A stretch of 64,000 bases of DNA, taken from NCBI GenBank assembly GCA_036389455.1, contig DASVPW010000041.1, positions 1 through 64,000 on the forward strand, given 5' to 3'. The notes under the pieces are model-generated. The model had not been told where the DNA came from. It worked only from the letters and a program-made list of their open reading frames with translations, and did not search any database. Position numbers and translations under genes: made by a program. This DNA comes from JAJKJG01 sp036389455. Its GTDB lineage: Bacteria; Pseudomonadota; Alphaproteobacteria; Rhizobiales; Beijerinckiaceae. Below, one piece after another: positions 29,917 through 38,242 of the stretch (its first letter is position 1; each line of letters starts with the position of its first letter).

Positions 29917-31236
29917 ATGGCGCTCAAGCAGTCGATCGACCTCGCGCTCGCCGTGAACATCGGCGGGGCCGGGCTGCCGCAGACGGCGCTCGACGCGGCG
30001 CTCGCCGGCATCCGCACCGCCGCCGAGCGCCTCGCCGGGGACGACGAGAACGGGCGGCTGCCGCTCCTACGGCTGCCGCGCGAGACCGGCGACCTCGACG
30101 AAGTCCGCACGGCCGCCACGCGCCTTCGGGACGGCGCGAGCGACGTGGTCTTCCTCGGCACCGGCGGATCGAGCCTCGGCGGGCAGACGCTGGCGCAGCT
30201 TTCCGACTACGCGGTGCCCGGCGCCGGACGCTTCGCGGACGGCCCCCGCGTCCACTTCCTCGACAACCTCGATCCCCTGACCTTCGGGCGGCTCCTCGAG
30301 GTGCTGCCGCTTGCGACCTCGCGCTTCGTCGCGACCTCGAAGTCCGGCGGCACCGGCGAGACCCTGATGCAGGCGATCGCCGTGCTCTCGGCCCTCGACC
30401 GGGCGGGCCTGCGGGGGCGCGCGAAGGACCTCTTCCTCGGCCTGTCCGAGCCGCGGAAACCCGGCGGAAAGAACGGCCTACGCGATCTCCTCGAGCCCGA
30501 GGGCGTCGCCTTCCTCGACCACCACACGCAAGTCGGCGGGCGCTACTCGGTGCTGACCAACGTCGGCCTCCTGCCGGCGGCGGTCGTCGGCCTCGACATC
30601 GCCGCTGTGCGGGCGGGCGCCGCCGAAGCCTACGCGCCACTCAAGGCCGGCGATCCGGCCGAGGCGCCGGCCGCCGTCGGCGCGGCGCTCAACCTCGCCT
30701 TCGCCATGGAGGGAAAGAGCATCGCCGTGGTGATGGCCTACGCCGACCGGCTCGAGCGCTTCACCCGCTGGTGGGTGCAGCTCTGGGCCGAGAGCCTCGG
30801 CAAGGACGGCAAGGGCTCGCAGCCGGTCGCTGCCATCGGCCCCGTCGACCAGCACTCGCAGCAGCAGCTCTACCTCGCCGGCCCGAACGACAAGCTGTTC
30901 ACGATCCTGACCGTCGGCGCCGCAGGCCAAGGGCCCACGATCGACGCCGAGCTTGCGCGCCGGGCCGGCGAGCCGGGCTTCGCCGGCCGCCGCATCGGCG
31001 ACCTCGTCGCGGCGCAAGGCCGCGCTACCGCCGACACGCTGGCCCGCAACGGCCGCCCGACAAGGCGCATGCATGTCGAGCGCCTCGACGAGCGCGCGAT
31101 CGGCGAGTTCGCCATGCACTTCATGCTGGAGACGATCCTCACCGGCTACGCGCTCGGCATCGACCCCTTCGACCAGCCGGCCGTCGAGGAGGGGAAGATC
31201 CTGGCCAAGAAGTACCTCGCGGAGGCGCAGGGATGA
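29917..31236 (+). CDS. pgi: Glucose-6-phosphate isomerase
   Basis: The 439-residue enzyme interconverts glucose 6-phosphate and fructose 6-phosphate. Sugar-phosphate binding motifs include FLGTGGSSLGGQTLAQL, ATSKSGGTGETL and GGRYSVLTNVGLLPAA. Catalytic-region signatures include GPVDQHSQQQLYLAGPNDKLFT and the C-terminal DQPAVEEGKILAKKYL. It is shorter than enterobacterial Pgi, as is common for the compact alphaproteobacterial form. It has its own promoter region after the hairpin at 29818-29843. Confidence 0.93.
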   Translation: MALKQSIDLALAVNIGGAGLPQTALDAALAGIRTAAERLAGDDENGRLPLLRLPRETGDLDEVRTAATRLRDGASDVVFLGTGGSSLGGQTLAQLSDYAVPGAGRFADGPRVHFLDNLDPLTFGRLLEVLPLATSRFVATSKSGGTGETLMQAIAVLSALDRAGLRGRAKDLFLGLSEPRKPGGKNGLRDLLEPEGVAFLDHHTQVGGRYSVLTNVGLLPAAVVGLDIAAVRAGAAEAYAPLKAGDPAEAPAAVGAALNLAFAMEGKSIAVVMAYADRLERFTRWWVQLWAESLGKDGKGSQPVAAIGPVDQHSQQQLYLAGPNDKLFTILTVGAAGQGPTIDAELARRAGEPGFAGRRIGDLVAAQGRATADTLARNGRPTRRMHVERLDERAIGEFAMHFMLETILTGYALGIDPFDQPAVEEGKILAKKYLAEAQG

Positions 31237-31353
31237 CCCCGGTTGTCGTTCCGGGGCCACGCCCCCGGGTCCCGGCCTCCGGCCGGCCCGAGGATGAACC
31301 CGCGAGGAGCCGGACCCATGCCAACCGACGGCGCCGGACGCCCACGGCCGCTT

Positions 31354-31429
31354 CGACATCGTCGGCCGCCCTTCGACATGGTCGGGGTCGTCGCCCGACA
31401 TCGTCGGGGTTTTTGCCCGACATCGTCGG
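31354..31429. promoter_or_regulatory. Four phased CCGACnnnGTCGG dyad boxes upstream of mutL
   Basis: The near-identical core CGACATCGTCGG occurs at 31354-31365, 31374-31385 (ATG for ATC), 31396-31407 and 31418-31429, spaced 20, 22 and 22 bp. With the preceding base, the last two copies are perfect dyads, CCGAC-ATC-GTCGG. The spacing is about two helical turns, so bound dimers would face the same side of the DNA. The array ends 35 bp before the mutL start. The flanking stretch 31238-31320 looks like a worn palindromic repeat (CCGGGGCCACGCCCCCGG). The boxes could be operators or simply a degenerate tandem repeat. Confidence 0.45.
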
Positions 31430-31464
31430 AGTCGACGGGGCCGTAAAATGACCGGGAGGCCGTG

Positions 31465-33303
31465 ATGCCGGTGCGCCGCCTCGACCCCGTCCTCGTCGAC
31501 CGCATCGCGGCGGGCGAGGTCGTCGAGCGCCCGGCGGCGGCCGTGAAGGAGCTCGTCGAGAACGCCATCGACGCCGGGGCGCGGACGATCGAGGTCGCGG
31601 TCGAGGGCGGCGGACGCAGGCTCATCCGGGTCGTCGACGACGGCGCCGGCATGACGCCTCAGGATCTCGCGCTCGCGGTCGAGCGCCACGCCACCTCGAA
31701 GCTGCCGGACGGCGACCTCTCCCGCATCGCGACGCTCGGCTTTCGCGGCGAGGCGCTGCCCTCGATCGGGGCGGTGGCGCGCCTCTCGATCCTGACCCGC
31801 ACGGCGGACGCCGCGAGCGGCGCCCTGATCGTGGTCGAAGGCGGGGTGAAGTCCCCGGTGCGGCCTGCCCCGGCGCAGAAGGGAACGCGGATCGAGGTCG
31901 CGGATCTCTTCGCGGCGACGCCGGCGCGCCTCAAGTTCCTCAAGTCCGACCGCGCCGAGGCTCAAGGAGTGGCGGAAGTGGTGCGCCGCCTTGCGGTCGC
32001 GCACCCGCACGTCCGCTTCGCGCTCGCCGGCGATCATCTCACGAGCATCACCTATCCGCCCGAGCCCGACGGCGAGCACGGGCTCGCGCGCCGCGCCGCC
32101 CGCGTGCTCGGCGCCGACTTCGCCGAGAACGCCGTCGCGGTCGACCACGCCCGCGAGGACCTGCGCCTGTTCGGGCAGATCGGCCTCCCGACCTATCACC
32201 GCGGCACCGCGGCCCACATCCACTTCGTCGTCAACGGCCGCCCGGTGCGCGACCGGCTGCTGCTCGGCGCCGTGCGCGGCGCCTACGCCGACGTGATGCA
32301 CTCCGACCGTCACCCGGTGCTTGCCTTGTTCATCGAATGCGACCCGGCGATCGTCGACGTCAACGTCCACCCGGCAAAGACCGAGGTGCGCTTCCGCGAT
32401 CCCGTCCTCGTGCGCAGTCTTGTGGTGAGCGCGCTCAAGGACGCCCTTGCCCGCGCGGGCTTCCGCTCGGCGACCACGGGGGGTGCCCGCACCCTCGACG
32501 CGCTCCGCCCCAACATCGCGCCGCCGCCGCGGCCGGGCATGGTTGCAGCCCGGGTGCCGCCGGCCCGGCCCGCGCCGGCCTTCGCCGGCTGGCAGGCGCC
32601 CTATGAGACCGCGACCCTTGAACGCCCGCAGGGGTTCGAGGAGGCCGCCCAAGCCGCGTTCGCGGCCTTCGCCCCCTCCGCGGACGTGCGCCCACCCCCG
32701 CCGCAGGCCGACGCTTTCGACGACGCTCCCTTGGGCGCCGCGCGGGCGCAGGTGCACGGCACCTACATCGTGGCGCAGACGAAGGACGGCATCGTCATCG
32801 TCGACCAGCACGCGGCGCACGAGCGCCTCGTCTACGAGCGCCTGAAGCGCGAGCGGGAGGCGGCCGGCATTTCGCGCCAGCTCCTCCTCATCCCCGAGGT
32901 CGTCGACCTCGACCCCCTCGACGCCGACCGGCTCCTCGCCGAAAGCGAGACCCTGGAGGGCTTCGGTCTTGTCGTCGAAGGCTTCGGGGCGGGCGCCGTT
33001 CTCGTGCGCGAGGTGCCCTCCGCGCTCGCCGGCGGGCGCGTCAAGGCCCTCGTCCAGGACGTCGCCGACGCCTTGTCCGAGTGGAGCGCCGTCGCGCCCT
33101 TGGGCGAGCGCCTCGACGGCGTGCTCTCGCGCATGGCCTGCCACGGCTCGGTCCGGGCCGGACGCCGCCTCAGACCTGAGGAGATGAACGCGCTCCTGCG
33201 CGAGATGGAATCGACGCCGCTGTCCGGCCAGTGCAACCACGGCCGCCCGACCTACGTCGAGCTCAAGCTCGCCGACATCGAGCGGCTGTTCGGGAGACGG
33301 TGA
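31465..33303 (+). CDS. mutL: DNA mismatch repair protein MutL
   Basis: The 612-residue GHKL ATPase coordinates mismatch repair. The N-terminal motifs are VVERPAAAVKELVENAIDAGA, VDDGAGM and GFRGEALPSIGAV. The C-terminal dimerisation domain holds DQHAAHERLVYE, matching the DQHA(X)2E(X)4E endonuclease metal site, and CNHGRPTYVEL near the end. So this is a nicking MutL, unlike the enterobacterial protein. ATG 31465 is best, 5 bases after GGGAGG; the GTG at 31462 is too close. The linker (about 340-420) is Pro/Ala-rich, as usual. Confidence 0.95.
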   Translation: MPVRRLDPVLVDRIAAGEVVERPAAAVKELVENAIDAGARTIEVAVEGGGRRLIRVVDDGAGMTPQDLALAVERHATSKLPDGDLSRIATLGFRGEALPSIGAVARLSILTRTADAASGALIVVEGGVKSPVRPAPAQKGTRIEVADLFAATPARLKFLKSDRAEAQGVAEVVRRLAVAHPHVRFALAGDHLTSITYPPEPDGEHGLARRAARVLGADFAENAVAVDHAREDLRLFGQIGLPTYHRGTAAHIHFVVNGRPVRDRLLLGAVRGAYADVMHSDRHPVLALFIECDPAIVDVNVHPAKTEVRFRDPVLVRSLVVSALKDALARAGFRSATTGGARTLDALRPNIAPPPRPGMVAARVPPARPAPAFAGWQAPYETATLERPQGFEEAAQAAFAAFAPSADVRPPPPQADAFDDAPLGAARAQVHGTYIVAQTKDGIVIVDQHAAHERLVYERLKREREAAGISRQLLLIPEVVDLDPLDADRLLAESETLEGFGLVVEGFGAGAVLVREVPSALAGGRVKALVQDVADALSEWSAVAPLGERLDGVLSRMACHGSVRAGRRLRPEEMNALLREMESTPLSGQCNHGRPTYVELKLADIERLFGRR

Positions 33304-33330
33304 CGGCCGCGTCGGATGCGCGGGGCACTG

Positions 33331-33663
33331 TCAGTTCGAGCAGGCGATCAGGATCGGGCGCTCGCTCTCGGGCCGGCCGACCGATCCCGGCACCGCGCCG
33401 GTGAGGTCGTCGGCGGCGGCGCGCCCGAAGCTCGCCGACCTGGCGAACCCCTGCGATTCGCAATAGGCGTCGGCGATGACGCGCCCGCACTCCGAGCCGC
33501 GCGCGGTCAGGCAGTCGGCGACCCCGTAGCCGTCGGCGGCCGGGATCAGGAAGTTCGCGTCCTTGCCGGACGCGCGGGTGGCGCCGCCCGGCAGCACGAC
33601 GAGGGAACCGGCGGCGGTCGCGACGAGCGCCGCACAGGCCACGGCCGCGATCGTGCGCGACAT
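33331..33663 (-). CDS. Small exported cysteine-containing protein
   Basis: The 110-residue protein has a signal peptide (about 1-31). The mature part holds four cysteines (in VADCLT, GSECGR, DAYCES and the near-terminal IACSN), consistent with two disulfides in the periplasm. I do not recognise the family, though the pattern GYGVADCL...VIADAYCESQGFA looks like a small conserved envelope protein. It is convergent with mutL (27-bp gap) and is probably a single-gene transcript. Confidence 0.65.
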   Translation of the reverse strand: MSRTIAAVACAALVATAAGSLVVLPGGATRASGKDANFLIPAADGYGVADCLTARGSECGRVIADAYCESQGFARSASFGRAAADDLTGAVPGSVGRPESERPILIACSN

Positions 33664-33811
33664 AAGGGAACCCCGCTTCGAGAGGACCGTCCGATTCCTG
33701 AGTTTTCAAGGCGAGGGTTGAAGAATCTGTTAAGCGCCCGGCCGCCTCCCCTCCGGGAGAGGCGGGGGAGCGCCTTGACGGATCGGCCCCGCGCGGGCAA
33801 ACATCGCTTCC

Positions 33812-33856
33812 ATGACGACGGCCCGCGTTTTCGCGATCATCAGCATTTGCAGCTAG
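33812..33856 (+). promoter_or_regulatory. Candidate leader peptide before cysS
   Basis: A 14-codon frame, MTTARVFAIISICS, runs from ATG 33812 to TAG 33854-33856 and ends with Ser-Ile-Cys-Ser codons. An imperfect hairpin overlaps its end: AGCTAGCG at about 33851-33858 with CGCTGGCT at 33864-33871, one G-U pair. It lies 83 bp upstream of cysS. A ribosome stalled on the Cys codon would block this hairpin. The ribosome site before the frame is weak and no terminator is obvious. The parallel with the isoleucine leader before ileS is the main support. Confidence 0.35.
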
Positions 33857-33939
33857 CGTTCACCGCTGGCTGGAGCCGTTCGTTCTTCTCCTAAAAGAAT
33901 CGAAACCGCCCTCCGGCCCGCGGCCTGGAGACACGTTCG

Positions 33940-35304
33940 ATGCCGACCCTGCGGCTCTACAACACGCTGACGCGAACGAAGGACGAGTTCCGTCCAATCG
34001 ACCCGTCGCACGTGCGCATGTACGTCTGCGGGCCGACGGTCTACGACTTCGCCCACATCGGCAACGCCCGCCCGGTCATCGTCTTCGACCTGCTGTTTAG
34101 GCTCCTGCGGCACCTGTATGGGGAGGGCGCCGTCACCTACGTCCGCAACGTCACCGACGTCGACGACAAGATCAACGCGCGGGCCGCCGAGCGTGGCGTG
34201 CCGATCCGCGAGATCACCGAGGCGACGCTCAAGCAGTTCCACGCCGACATCGCGGCGCTGGGCGCCCTTCCGCCGACCGTCGAGCCGCGGGCGACCGAGC
34301 ACATCGCCGAGATGCGCCAGCTCATCGAGCGGCTCGTCGCGAACGGTCATGCCTACGTCGCCGAGGACCACGTGCTGTTCGACGTGCCCTCGATGCCGGA
34401 CTACGGCCGGCTCTCGAAGCGCCCCCTCGACGAGATGGAGGCGGGCGCCCGCGTCGACGTCGCGCCCTACAAGCGCTCGCCCCTCGACTTCGTGCTGTGG
34501 AAGCCCTCGAAGCCGGGCGAGCCGTCCTGGCCGTCCCCAGCCGGCATCGCGGCGCCGGGGCGCCCCGGCTGGCATATCGAATGCTCGGCGATGTCGTGGA
34601 AGCACCTCGGAGAAATGTTCGACATCCATGGCGGCGGCGTCGACCTCGTCTTCCCCCACCACGAGAACGAGGTCGCCCAGACCCGCTGCTCTTTCGGCAC
34701 GTCCGTGATGGCGAACGTCTGGATGCACAACGGCTTCCTCCAGGTCGAGAGCGAGAAGATGTCCAAGAGCCTGGGGAACTTCGTGACCATCAACGAGCTC
34801 TTGGAATCTGATCGGTTCGGTGGGCGGTCATGGTCTGGAGAGGTGCTGCGCCTCGCGATGCTGCGCACGCACTACCGCCAGCCGATCGATTGGACGGTGC
34901 GGGGGCTGGAGGAGGCTGAGAGGACGCTCGCATCCTGGACGGCTTTTCCGGAGTTCATGAACGGCACTGGCGACGAGTTGTCGCCGGAGGTGCTCGAGGC
35001 TCTCCTCGACGACCTCAATACGCCGAAAGCTATTGCCGAGCTTCATGCTCTGGATCGCAAGGGTGATCGCAGTGCTCTCGCTTCGAGCTTGCGGGCGCTT
35101 GGGTTCAGGACCGGATTGCACCAAGACGATTCGGTCGCGCCCGAGGTGGCGAGCAAGGTCGAAGACTTGATCTCGATCCGCCGCAGCGCCCGCGCCCAGA
35201 AGAAATGGGCCGAGTCGGACCGCATCCGCGACGAGCTTGCCGCCATGGGCATCGTGCTCAAGGACAATAAGGACGGCACCACCACCTGGGAGGTCGCGCG
35301 GTGA
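33940..35304 (+). CDS. cysS: Cysteinyl-tRNA synthetase
   Basis: The 454-residue class I synthetase has the zinc-binding MYVCGPTVYDFAHIGNARP (Cys plus HIGN motif), GWHIECSAM, HHENEVAQT and the KMSKS motif EKMSKSLGNF. The full family length is present. The segment coding for about residues 287-395 (34798-35125) differs in style: codons such as GCT, CTT, TCT and GGT are common there, while flanking parts are strongly G/C-ending. This suggests a recombined patch. It stands alone downstream of a gap that may carry a leader peptide. Confidence 0.95.
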   Translation: MPTLRLYNTLTRTKDEFRPIDPSHVRMYVCGPTVYDFAHIGNARPVIVFDLLFRLLRHLYGEGAVTYVRNVTDVDDKINARAAERGVPIREITEATLKQFHADIAALGALPPTVEPRATEHIAEMRQLIERLVANGHAYVAEDHVLFDVPSMPDYGRLSKRPLDEMEAGARVDVAPYKRSPLDFVLWKPSKPGEPSWPSPAGIAAPGRPGWHIECSAMSWKHLGEMFDIHGGGVDLVFPHHENEVAQTRCSFGTSVMANVWMHNGFLQVESEKMSKSLGNFVTINELLESDRFGGRSWSGEVLRLAMLRTHYRQPIDWTVRGLEEAERTLASWTAFPEFMNGTGDELSPEVLEALLDDLNTPKAIAELHALDRKGDRSALASSLRALGFRTGLHQDDSVAPEVASKVEDLISIRRSARAQKKWAESDRIRDELAAMGIVLKDNKDGTTTWEVAR

Positions 35305-35317
35305 CGCCTTCTCCCTC

Positions 35318-35409
35318 CGTCATGGCCGGGCTCGGCCCGGCCATCCACGCCTTACGCCCTCTCCGCGGCGCCGAAGTCGTGGATGGCCGCACCGAGTGCG
35401 GCCATGACG
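35318..35409. repeat. GTCATGGCCG palindromic repeat
   Basis: The outer arms CGTCATGGCCG (35318-35328) and CGGCCATGACG (35399-35409) and the inner arms GGCCATCCACG (35339-35349) and CGTGGATGGCC (35378-35388) are inverted copies. This is the well-known GTCATGGCCGGGC...CCGGCCATCCACG element type of Hyphomicrobiales. It starts 14 bp after the cysS stop and ends 34 bp before the acetyltransferase gene. Confidence 0.75.
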
Positions 35410-35443
35410 CCGTAGGGGCCGGCCCGGCCCGGAGGGGCAGCCG

Positions 35444-35944
35444 ATGACCCCGGCTCCCGCCAAGCCCGCACTCCGCCCCTTCCTCCCGGCGGACGCCCCC
35501 GTGCTCGCGGCGATCTTCCGCGAGTCGATCGAGGAGCTGACGGGCGAGGACTACAGCGCGGCCCAGGCGGCCGCCTGGGCGGCCTTCGCCGACGACGAGG
35601 CCGCCTTCGGCGCGCATCTTGCGCGCCACCTCACCCTCGTCGCGACCCTCGACGGCGCGCCCGCCGGCTTTGCGGCCCTGAAGGAACCGGACCACGTCGA
35701 CATGCTCTACGTGCACCCGGGCGTCGCGGGCCAGGGCGTCGCGCGCCTCCTTGTCGACGCGCTCGAAAAGCTCGCCCGCGCTCGCGGCGCGACGCGCCTC
35801 ACCGCCGACGCAAGCGACACCGCCCGCGGCTTCTTCGAGAAGCGCGGCTTCGAGGCCCGGCACCGCAACACGACGATGCGCGGCGACGAATGGCTCGGCA
35901 ACACGCGCATGGAGAAGCGGTTCGCGGGCGAGGGCGCGCGATGA
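35444..35944 (+). CDS. GNAT family N-acetyltransferase
   Basis: The 166-residue protein has the GNAT fold: LRPFLPADAPVLAAIFRESI at the N-terminus, then MLYVHPGVAGQGVARLLVDALEKLARARGA, with the acetyl-CoA phosphate loop as GVAGQGVA. It ends TADASDTARGFFEKRGFEARHRNTTMRGDEWLGNTRMEK, as in the PhnO/YafP-like small-molecule acetyltransferases. The substrate is unknown. The stop overlaps the next start (ATGA), so the truncated nucleotidyltransferase frame is co-translated. Confidence 0.88.
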   Translation: MTPAPAKPALRPFLPADAPVLAAIFRESIEELTGEDYSAAQAAAWAAFADDEAAFGAHLARHLTLVATLDGAPAGFAALKEPDHVDMLYVHPGVAGQGVARLLVDALEKLARARGATRLTADASDTARGFFEKRGFEARHRNTTMRGDEWLGNTRMEKRFAGEGAR

Positions 35945-36159
35945 GGACGACGGAGAGGATCCTGCGTCCGCCGACCGAGGAGGAGGTGCAGCACGCGCTC
36001 GCGCGCTTCGTCACCGACGTGCGGCGCCGCTATGGAAGCCGGTTGAAGGGCCTCTATCGCGTGGGAAGCCGCGCGCGCGGCGATCACCATCCGCACAGCG
36101 ATGGCGACGTCGCCGTCATCCTCGAAGCCGCCGCGCGGGTCGGAAACCCGCCGCCATGA
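35941..36159 (+). CDS. Truncated MNT-type nucleotidyltransferase domain
   Basis: The 72-residue frame contains the nucleotidyltransferase signature GLYRVGSRARGDHHPHSDGDVAVIL (a GSxARG...SDxD motif; about residues 38-62) and then ends after ten more residues. MNT-domain proteins normally continue with a third carboxylate and two or more strands, so this is a 3'-truncated copy. It overlaps the GNAT stop on the left and the cimA start on the right, both as ATGA. The cimA junction may have cut it off. It could be a vestige of a HEPN/MNT toxin-antitoxin pair, although no HEPN gene is seen. Confidence 0.6.
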   Translation: MRTTERILRPPTEEEVQHALARFVTDVRRRYGSRLKGLYRVGSRARGDHHPHSDGDVAVILEAAARVGNPPP

Positions 36160-37751
36160 CCCGCGCCCGCCTCTATCTCTTCGATACCACCCTGCGCGAC
36201 GGCGCGCAGACCACGGGGATCGACTTCTCGCTCGAGGACAAGCGCGCGGTCGCGGCGCTGCTCGACCGGCTCGGGGTCGACTACGTCGAGGGCGGCTACC
36301 CCGGGGCGAACCCGCTCGACACCGCGTTCTTTTCCGAGAAGCGCACTAAGCGCGCGAAGTTCACCGCCTTCGGCATGACGAAGCGCTCCGGGCGCTCGGC
36401 CGCGAACGACCCCGGCGTCGCGGCGCTGCTCGAAGCGCAAGCCGACGCGATCTGTTTCGTCGCCAAGGCCTGGGACTACCACGTCCGCGTGGCGCTGGAG
36501 ACGACGCCCGAAGAAAACCTCGACGGCATCCGCGACAGCGTGCGGGCGGCGCTCGCGCGCGGCCGCGAGGTCGTTGTCGACTGCGAGCACTTCTTCGACG
36601 GCTACAAGGCGAACCCGGACTACGCGCTTGCCTGCGCCCGCGCGGGCTACGCCGCGGGCGCGCGCTGGGTCGTCCTGTGCGACACCAACGGCGGCACGCT
36701 GCCGCACGAGGTCGCGCGCATCGTGTCCGAGGTCGCACAGGCGGTGCCGGGCGACAATCTCGGCATCCACGCCCACGACGACTGCGGCTGCGCCGTCGCG
36801 AACTCGCTCGCCGCCGTCGAGGCCGGGGCACGGCAGATCCAGGGTACCCTCAACGGCCTCGGCGAGCGCTGCGGCAACGCCAACCTCGTCACCCTCATCG
36901 GCGCCCTGAAGCTGAAACCGGACTACGCCGCGCGCTTCGAGACCGGCGTGCTGGACGAGGCGATGGCGGATCTCACGCATACCTCGCGGGCTCTCGACGA
37001 GATCCTCAACCGCCAGCCGAACCGGCACGCGCCTTTCGTCGGCGCCTCGGCCTTCGCCACGAAGGCCGGCATTCACGCCTCCGCGGTTCTGAAGGACCCG
37101 CGCACCTACGAGCACGTCGAGCCGGAGAGCGTCGGCAACGCCCGCAGGCTCCTGGTGTCGGACCAGGCCGGGCGCTCGAACATCCTGGCCGAGCTCGAGC
37201 GCGTCGGCATCCGCCTCGACCGGAACGACCGCCGCGTCTCCCGCGTGCTCGAGGAGGTGAAGGCCAAGGAGGCCGAGGGCTACGCCTTCGAGGGCGCCGA
37301 CGCCTCGTTCCAACTCCTCGTCAAGCGCGTGCTCGGCGAGGTGCCGCAGTTCTTCGAGGTCGAGCGCTTCAAGATCAGCGTCGAGCGGCGCCACAACGCG
37401 GTCGGCCAGCTCGTCACCGTCGCCGAGGCGATCGTCAAGGTGAAGGTCGGCGACGAGGTGCTGATCTCCGCCGCAGAAGGCAACGGCCCGGTCAACGCCC
37501 TCGATCTCGCCCTGCGCAAGGACCTCGGCAAGTACCAGCACCTGATCGGCGACCTCGAGCTCGTCGACTACAAGGTCAGGATCTTCCAGGGCGGCTCGGA
37601 CGCGGTCACACGGGTGCTGATCGAGTCGGGCGACTCCACGGGCGAGCGCTGGTTCACGGTCGGGGTCTCGGCCAACATCATCGACGCCTCGTTCCAGGCG
37701 CTGACCGATTCCATCACCTACAAACTGATGCGCGCCGGCGCGAAAGCCTGA
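36156..37751 (+). CDS. cimA: Citramalate synthase
   Basis: The 531-residue enzyme belongs to the TIGR00977-type citramalate synthases, which condense acetyl-CoA and pyruvate on the threonine-independent route to isoleucine. The TIM-barrel start LFDTTLRDGAQTTGIDFSLEDK, the metal site GIHAHDDCGCAVANSL and QGTLNGLGERCGNANL, and KAGIHASAVLKDP are visible. The C-terminal LeuA-like allosteric domain (about 400-520) suggests feedback control. ATG 36156 overlaps the upstream stop (ATGA). It ends 26 bp before the stop of the convergent exported-protein gene. Confidence 0.9.
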   Translation: MTRARLYLFDTTLRDGAQTTGIDFSLEDKRAVAALLDRLGVDYVEGGYPGANPLDTAFFSEKRTKRAKFTAFGMTKRSGRSAANDPGVAALLEAQADAICFVAKAWDYHVRVALETTPEENLDGIRDSVRAALARGREVVVDCEHFFDGYKANPDYALACARAGYAAGARWVVLCDTNGGTLPHEVARIVSEVAQAVPGDNLGIHAHDDCGCAVANSLAAVEAGARQIQGTLNGLGERCGNANLVTLIGALKLKPDYAARFETGVLDEAMADLTHTSRALDEILNRQPNRHAPFVGASAFATKAGIHASAVLKDPRTYEHVEPESVGNARRLLVSDQAGRSNILAELERVGIRLDRNDRRVSRVLEEVKAKEAEGYAFEGADASFQLLVKRVLGEVPQFFEVERFKISVERRHNAVGQLVTVAEAIVKVKVGDEVLISAAEGNGPVNALDLALRKDLGKYQHLIGDLELVDYKVRIFQGGSDAVTRVLIESGDSTGERWFTVGVSANIIDASFQALTDSITYKLMRAGAKA

Positions 37752-37777
37752 GCCCGTCTCCCGCCGGGAAAAGCGCG

Positions 37778-38167
37778 TCAATCCGTAAAGCGGATCGTCT
37801 TCTCCTTGCAGACGTCGAACTCGCCGACGTCGACAAGTCCCTCGCTCTCGAAGGTCGCCTGGACGGAGACGGTGCAGCCCTTGAGCTTCGGCAGCTTCAC
37901 GACGGCCTTCGCCTTCGGGGCGAGCGGCTTCGAGACGGTCGCGGTCTGGTCGTCATCGCCGGTGATGACGATGCGGGTTGCGGTATGGGTGCTGGCGTTC
38001 GTCACCGTGACGGCGGCGGCAGGCTTCGGCGCGGCCGCCCGCTTCGCCCGCGGCTTCGCCGGGGCGGCGGGCGCCTCGGTCCCAGCGGGCGCCGGCGGCG
38101 CCTGCGCGACGGCGGCATCGGCCAGGAGGAGCGCGCAGGCGAGGCCAGCGAGAATCGGAAGGCGCAT
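37778..38167 (-). CDS. Small exported protein, function unknown
   Basis: The 129-residue protein has a signal peptide (about 1-21, ending VAQA), an Ala/Pro/Lys-rich linker (about 22-52) and a small beta-rich domain (VTVTNASTHTATRIVITGDDD...VKLPKLKGCTVSVQATFESEGLVDVGEFDVCKEKTIRFTD). The two cysteines of that domain probably form a disulfide. I do not know the family. It is probably periplasmic, and the gene stands alone between cimA and the LOG-family gene. Confidence 0.65.
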   Translation of the reverse strand: MRLPILAGLACALLLADAAVAQAPPAPAGTEAPAAPAKPRAKRAAAPKPAAAVTVTNASTHTATRIVITGDDDQTATVSKPLAPKAKAVVKLPKLKGCTVSVQATFESEGLVDVGEFDVCKEKTIRFTD

Positions 38168-38242
38168 GGTGTTCCCCTCAAAGCAGCGCGACGTCCCGGA
38201 CGAGGCTTTAAGCCGTTTCAGGGGCGCTGAGAAGAGCGCCGC

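Noticed and set aside
31354..31429. CRISPR-like array
   Set aside because: The units are only 12-13 bases with 8-10-base spacers, and no cas gene is present. They fit operator boxes or a tandem repeat instead.
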